A stretch of 6,076 bases of DNA from Phocaeicola_A sp963625535 (GTDB lineage Bacteria > Bacteroidota > Bacteroidia > Bacteroidales > Bacteroidaceae). The notes under the pieces were generated by a model. It searched no databases. It was given only the letters and a program-made list of their open reading frames with translations, and had not been told where the DNA came from. The stretch covers positions 1 to 6,076 of the forward strand of contig CAVFUK010000169.1 in the NCBI GenBank assembly GCA_963625535.1. Direction: 5' to 3'. Positions 4,726 to 6,076 of the stretch are shown here, one piece after another. The stretch's first letter is position 1; each line of letters starts with the position of its first letter. The position numbers and the translations under genes are program-made.

Positions 4726-5055
4726 TCAATCGTCGTCTTCGTCCTCTTCCTCTTCCACATCGTTGCCGCAGAGGGAACGCAGCTTGTCTTCGATGGTGCG
4801 CACGTTGAGCTGAACGTCCATGTTGACGTCGGTAGCCTTCTTTCGCGGAGTGTGAAACTCCAATATTTTGACCTCGAGGTTGGCACGAGCTTCGGGTGAC
4901 ATCTCCTTGGCGTCAATATCGAACTGGGACTTGCCGCCGAGCGCTTCGGACGGTGTGAAGTATTCCACGGAGTGCCCTTCCAGGAGCGGCACTATAGGGC
5001 TTTTTTCTTTGTTGGGCACGCCCTTCTTGCGCCCGCCCGTCTTCATTCCTTTCAT
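4726..5055 (-). CDS. Terminase small subunit-like DNA-binding protein
   Basis: This 109-residue protein starts with MKGMKTGGRKKGVPNKEK, the basic GGRKKGxPNK opening typical of many Bacteroidales phage small proteins called small terminase-like. Residues 45-95 (SPEARANLEVKILEFHTPRK, then IEDKLRSLC) match the other recurring part of that family from memory: a helix ending in a TPR/TPK turn and a short C-terminal helix. The middle is shorter than in those relatives. The C-terminus is a run of nine acidic residues (EEEEDEDDD, 101-109). A small terminase recognises phage DNA and loads the large subunit. The ATG at 5055 is chosen (5046 is possible); a TTG at 5103 overlaps the -7 promoter box and cannot lie in the transcript. 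No large terminase is in view, so the role is tentative. Confidence 0.6.
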   Translation of the reverse strand: MKGMKTGGRKKGVPNKEKSPIVPLLEGHSVEYFTPSEALGGKSQFDIDAKEMSPEARANLEVKILEFHTPRKKATDVNMDVQLNVRTIEDKLRSLCGNDVEEEEDEDDD

Positions 5056-5100
5056 AAGTATATGTTGTTTTGTTGTGATACAAAAGTTAAAAAGATGGTG

Positions 5101-5131
5101 CAAAGATAGCTTATTAACTTAGCGAACGAAA
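5101..5131 (-). promoter_or_regulatory. Probable promoter of the terminase-like gene
   Basis: On the minus strand TATCTTTG (5108-5101) is a perfect -7 box, the same octamer as at 4599-4606. The -33 region is weak: TTTC (5131-5128), 19 bases upstream, in place of TTTG. The start would be near 5094, giving a leader of about 40 bases before the ATG at 5055. Confidence 0.5.
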
Positions 5132-5155
5132 TTTAACTATTGGGATAAGGACGTG

Positions 5156-5184
5156 CGAAGGCGGTGGGCAGAGTGCGGCCTTCG
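5156..5184 (+). repeat. Leader hairpin before the virion gene
   Basis: CGAAGGC (5156-5162) and GCCTTCG (5178-5184) form a perfect 7-bp stem with a 15-base loop, and GGA (5149-5151) with TCC (5185-5187) can extend it across a bulge. It ends 21 bp before the ATG at 5206. It may tune translation or protect the 5' end of the structural transcript, or be an operator. No consensus promoter was found for this gene in the window. Confidence 0.45.
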
Positions 5185-5205
5185 TCCAAACTAAAATTAA
5201 ACGAC

Positions 5206-5685
5206 ATGGGACTGATAGGATCAGCATTGGGCGCAGCCGGCAGTATCTTCGGCGGCATCAGCGCCAGTAAGGCGATTGCCAAGGTGAAGAAGAACATAGA
5301 GGAGCAGCGCAAGAAGAACCAGAACTGGTATGACCAGCGCTACAACGAGGATGCGACGCAGCGAGCTGACGCACAAGCTATCCTCACCAAGACAGAGGAG
5401 AGCATCCGCAATCGCAACAACGCGGCTGCAGGTGCCCAGGCGGTGATGGGCGGCACTGAGGAGAGTGTTGCGGCAACCAAGGCGGCGAACAACCAGGCAT
5501 TGGCAGACGCAACGTCGAACATCGCAGTCAATGCTGACCGTCGTAAGGATGCCATCGAGCAGACCTACCAGCAGAAGGATGATAACTACGTTAACCAGTT
5601 GAACAATCTCGAACAGCAGAAAGCGCAAGCTATCAGCCAGGCCGTGCAAGGTGTCGGGCAGGCCGCGTCTTCCACGCCGTTCTAA
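5206..5685 (+). CDS. Probable internal virion protein (T7 gp14-like layout)
   Basis: This 159-residue protein opens with a Gly/Ala-rich hydrophobic helix (MGLIGSALGAAGSIFGGISA, 1-20), followed by a basic and glutamine-rich helical stretch (22-60) and a long Ala/Gln/Asn-rich region with coiled-coil character (60-150). The middle (AAAGAQAVMGGTEESVAA, 73-90) and the following helix with DRRKDAIEQTY (111-121) resemble the plan of T7 gp14, an internal core protein ejected into the host envelope. Microvirus pilot proteins share the Gly-rich start and are the main alternative, but an integrase and terminase-like gene argue against a microvirus. The ATG at 5206 is chosen over an in-frame start at 5164 because the added residues overlap the leader hairpin and break the hydrophobic start. 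The next gene follows after 18 bp in the same operon. Confidence 0.65.
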   Translation: MGLIGSALGAAGSIFGGISASKAIAKVKKNIEEQRKKNQNWYDQRYNEDATQRADAQAILTKTEESIRNRNNAAAGAQAVMGGTEESVAATKAANNQALADATSNIAVNADRRKDAIEQTYQQKDDNYVNQLNNLEQQKAQAISQAVQGVGQAASSTPF

Positions 5686-5703
5686 CCCTATATCCTTTTA
5701 CGT

Positions 5704-6076
5704 ATGGAAGAGAACAAGAAACCGAAGGGCAGTGCCGAATGGCTTGACGAGACAGACGAAAGCGCCTCTACACAGTCGTCGGCACCTGCACCTTCCCAGC
5801 AGCCCGAGCAAGAGGAGCCGGTGAAGGGCTCACCGGAGTGGGCAGAGCAGAACAGCGGTGTGGGCGAGAGCAAGGCTACACCGGCGAGTGACCAGACGCA
5901 GCCGGCGGATATGCCGAAGGCGGCGGACGAAGAGAAACCGGCGGATAATCCTGCTGGTGTGTCTGCGCAGAATAGTGAACCCAATCCGGATGTCATGGGA
6001 CTTGACCAGCAGATTCAACTGCTGAAGGACACAGCGGCGAAGTACAAGCAGGAGACGGACGAGGAGCGCAAGAAGC
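5704..6076 (+). CDS. N-terminus of a probable virion protein, cut by the window end
   Basis: The frame opens at the ATG at 5704 and stays open to the end (124 complete codons). Residues 1-95 are low in hydrophobics and rich in Pro, Glu, Gln, Ser and Ala, so probably disordered. The motif KGS(A/P)EW occurs twice, at 8-13 and 41-46, followed by acidic residues, and a PADxP motif also repeats (67-71, 79-83). From about residue 98 the sequence turns helical and charged (GLDQQIQLLKDTAAKYKQET), which may begin a coiled coil. I do not recognise the family. Placed 18 bp after the gp14-like gene, it is plausibly a second internal or ejected virion protein, or a scaffold; this is inference. Confidence 0.65.
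   Translation, partial: MEENKKPKGSAEWLDETDESASTQSSAPAPSQQPEQEEPVKGSPEWAEQNSGVGESKATPASDQTQPADMPKAADEEKPADNPAGVSAQNSEPNPDVMGLDQQIQLLKDTAAKYKQETDEERKK

Noticed and set aside
5056..5103. TTG start giving 16 more residues on the terminase-like protein
   Set aside because: It overlaps the -7 promoter box at 5101-5108, so it would not be in the transcript.
5206..6076. Microviridae (Gokushovirinae-like) genome
   Set aside because: The Gly-rich start resembles a pilot protein, but the integrase, helicase, S24 repressor and terminase-like gene do not belong to a microvirus of about 6 kb.

Overview
The window looks like part of a temperate phage (or prophage) of a Bacteroidales bacterium such as Bacteroides, Phocaeicola or Prevotella. 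Three things point there. Two minus-strand promoters fit the Bacteroidetes primary-sigma consensus (TTTG, about 19-20 bases, TAnnTTTG), although one has a weak -33. The integrase is of the Bacteroidetes type that lacks the usual box I arginine. The proteins resemble gut Bacteroidales phage proteins. All assignments are from reading the sequence; no database search was possible.

Left part (1-1118, plus strand): a lysogeny-control cluster. It holds the last 23 codons of a probable regulator, a four-helix membrane protein whose ATG overlaps that stop (ATGA), and an S24-peptidase, LexA/CI-like repressor.

Attachment region (1119-1457, non-coding): the 3' half of a tRNA-Gly(CCC), from the anticodon loop to the discriminator base, with no 5' half. 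Copies of a GTGAGT-centred repeat lie on both sides, mostly 11 bp apart, in one orientation: two on the left and six on the right. Repeats on both arms suggest an intact attP, so the molecule may be the excised or circular form. The tyrosine integrase follows (1458-2639). It converges with, and overlaps by 4 bp, a minus-strand RadD/YejH-like SF2 helicase (2636-3895).

Middle (3896-4725): about 830 bp with no believable gene but much structure. It contains a stem-loop, a 32-bp alternating pyrimidine-purine tract, a short repeat cluster, then about 450 bp dense in inverted repeats, including an H-type pseudoknot candidate. At its right edge is a minus-strand promoter with a perfect 15-bp palindrome between the -33 and -7 boxes. 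The best reading is a large structured phage RNA, or a very long structured leader for the helicase. This is the most likely novel element. The orientation of the RNA is not settled by the base pairs.

Right part (4726-6076): a small terminase-subunit-like protein on the minus strand with its own promoter, then, divergently, two plus-strand genes that look like virion proteins: a 159-residue protein with the layout of T7 gp14 and the disordered N-terminus of a longer protein that runs off the window. These suggest a podovirus-like virion with internal (ejected) proteins.

Together: the repressor cluster and integrase set the lysogeny decision at attP, the helicase probably serves phage DNA metabolism, the small terminase-like protein would start packaging, and the rightward genes build the particle.
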